The notes beneath the pieces are model-generated. The model was not told the origin of the DNA. It saw only the letters and a program-made list of their open reading frames with translations, and did not search any database. Positions 5,398 through 6,480 of a stretch of 6,480 bases of DNA are shown piece after piece. Numbering within the stretch: the stretch's first letter is position 1; each line of letters begins with the position of its first letter. The stretch lies in contig CAJTZD010000121.1 in assembly GCA_910584235.1 (NCBI GenBank), positions 1 to 6,480 on the forward strand. The letters are read 5' to 3'. The stretch is from an uncultured Acetatifactor sp. (lineage in GTDB: Bacteria > Bacillota > Clostridia > Lachnospirales > Lachnospiraceae). The position numbers and the translations under genes were made by a program.

Positions 5398-6480
5398 ATG
5401 AAAATCAAAATGAGAGACGGTTCCATGAAAGAGGCAAGCTTTGAGGAGGCGCTGGGGAGAGAGGCGTTTCGGCATACCTCGGCCCATATCCTGGCCCAGG
5501 CAATAAAGCGGCTTTACCCTGACACAAAATGCGCCATGGGCCAGGCCATATCGGAGGGGTTTGATAATGGAATCCAAGATAGGATTCCATTATCAAAATT
5601 CCACTACGATTTCGACTTCACGTTCCGGTTTTCGGAGGAGAATTTCCCGGAGGTAGAGGCGGAAATGCGGAAAATCGTAAAAGAAAATCTGCAGCTGCGG
5701 CAGTTTACGGCAGACCGTCAGTGGGCTCTGAGGGAGATGGAAGAGAGGGGCGAGGACATAAAGGCGGAAATCCTGGGGGAGCTGCGGCCGGAAGAGGAAA
5801 TCAGCTTTTACAGGCAGGGAGAGTATCTGGAGATGTGCGCCGGACCCCACCTGGCCTACACCAGCGCTGTCCGGGCATTTAAGCTGCTGTCCGTGGCAGG
5901 GGCCTACTGGCGGGGAGATGAGAGGAACAAGATGCTCACCAGGATTTACGGCACGTCCTTTCCCAGTGAGGATATGCTGAAAGAGCATTTAAACCGCCTG
6001 GAGGAGGCCAGGCGGCGGGATCACAGAAAACTGGGCAGAGAGCTGGGATTGTTCGCGCTGTTTCAGGAGGGGCCGGGATTTCCGTTTTTTCTTCCAAAGG
6101 GCCTGATTGTGAAAAAGATTCCATGGGAAGCGACCAGGACTGGGAGATGGCTGAGAGGGGGCTGCGAAGTGCCCTGGAGGATCTGGGGCTGTCCTATGAG
6201 GTGAACCCGGGGGACGGGGCGTTCTATGGGCCGAAGATTGACTTCCATCTGGAGGATTCCATCGGAAGAACCTGGCAGTGCGGCACCATTCAACTGGATT
6301 TCCAGCTTCCCCAGCGCTTTGGGGCAGAGTATATCGGCGAGGATGGAAACAAGCACCGCCCTATTATGATACACCGGGTGGTGTTCGGGTCCCTGGAACG
6401 GTTTTTGGGCATTTTAATCGAGCATTTCGACGGGAAATTCCCTCTTTGGCTGGCTCCTGTGCAGGTGAAAGTGCTGCCTG
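5398..6480 (+). pseudogene. thrS: Threonyl-tRNA synthetase, disrupted: TGS loss, palindrome insertion, frameshifting core deletion; 3' end outside window
   Basis: An intact ThrRS (about 640 residues) charges tRNA-Thr in the cytoplasm and edits Ser-tRNA-Thr. Here the N-terminus MKIKMRDGSMKEAS is the first TGS strand, but it passes straight into FEEALGREAFRHTSAH, so about 45-50 TGS residues are missing in frame. The editing domain keeps HTSAH (HxxxH) and CAGPH, but has about 13 extra codons (5563-5601) between EGF and HYDFDF. After GPGFPFFLPKGLIVKK (near 6117) the frame is lost and would end at TGA 6202-6204, 268 residues in all. From 6117 the next frame reads DSMGSDQDWE through GDGAFYGPKIDF, RTWQCGTIQLDF and IHRVVFGSLERF to WLAPVQVKVLP at the window end. 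By E. coli numbering, residues about 276-425 are gone, including zinc ligands Cys334 and His385 and motif 2 Arg363. Aminoacylation is impossible, so another functional thrS must exist in the genome. The surviving downstream frame is still well conserved, which suggests recent damage. Confidence 0.93.
5560..5597. repeat. Perfect 16-bp inverted repeat inside thrS (in-frame palindromic element)
   Basis: TTTGATAATGGAATCC (5560-5575) and GGATTCCATTATCAAA (5582-5597) are exact reverse complements around the 6-nt loop AAGATA. Read in the thrS frame, the extra DNA encodes DNGIQDRIPLSKF between EGF and HYDFDF, where ThrRS proteins normally run GF(Y/H)YDFDF without a gap. The excess is about 39 bp, a multiple of three, flanked by TTT and TTC that could be a short target duplication. 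It looks like an inserted palindromic element rather than native sequence. No second copy is present in this window. Confidence 0.92.

Noticed and set aside
1..5597. Shared origin of the repeat at 1-57 and the thrS palindrome, because both contain ATTCCA
   Set aside because: The match is limited to about six bases, and the two have different symmetry and length, which is too little to claim a relationship.

Overview
The window looks like chromosomal DNA of a gut Clostridia, most likely Lachnospiraceae. This is an inference from the gene set: polysaccharide-degrading glycoside hydrolases of the GH2 and GH43 families, a YesN/AraC-type response regulator, strong AGGAGG-like ribosome binding sites, and a T-box leader in front of a threonyl-tRNA synthetase gene. 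No taxonomic marker gene is present. All genes are on the + strand.

Layout. Bases 1-57 hold a 19-bp tandem repeat that runs almost up to an intact GH2 beta-galactosidase-like gene (101-2488). A 68-nt imperfect palindrome starts on the GH2 stop codon, and a non-coding gap follows to about 2657. Next is an intact GH43 gene resembling subfamily 24 galactan exo-1,3-beta-galactosidases (2658-3737). After it comes a wrecked second GH43 gene (3809-4185), which keeps only its N-terminal blade and its extreme C-terminus. A compact response regulator with an AraC-type DNA-binding domain (4238-5035) ends this carbohydrate block. Its usual sensor kinase and sugar transporter are not in the window. A consensus promoter with an extended -10 (5061-5089) then drives a complete T-box leader with an ACC threonine specifier (about 5096-5358). 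The leader precedes thrS, which starts at 5398 and runs off the window end. thrS is broken.

How the genes work together. The two intact hydrolases and the regulator form a plausible degradation module for a galactose-containing glycan, such as arabinogalactan or type II galactan side chains. GH43_24 enzymes release galactose from beta-1,3-galactan and GH2 enzymes remove terminal beta-galactosyl or related residues. The thrS unit is separate, with its own promoter, and would be induced by uncharged tRNA-Thr.

Most notable points. First, thrS carries a perfect 16-bp inverted repeat with a 6-nt loop. It lies exactly where the family motif GF(Y/H)YDFDF should be continuous, and it adds about 13 codons without breaking the frame. 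It looks like a small protein-coding palindromic element. Second, the same gene has lost most of its TGS domain in frame, and about 150 residues of catalytic core with a frame change, although its T-box and promoter appear intact. Third, the GH43 remnant can be explained by one G lost from a G tract plus a large deletion between two copies of a GIHA-encoding sequence. Fourth, the 19-bp tandem repeat has a unit that is not a multiple of three and is stop-free in all frames. Adding or losing one unit would change how any upstream frame meets the GH2 start.
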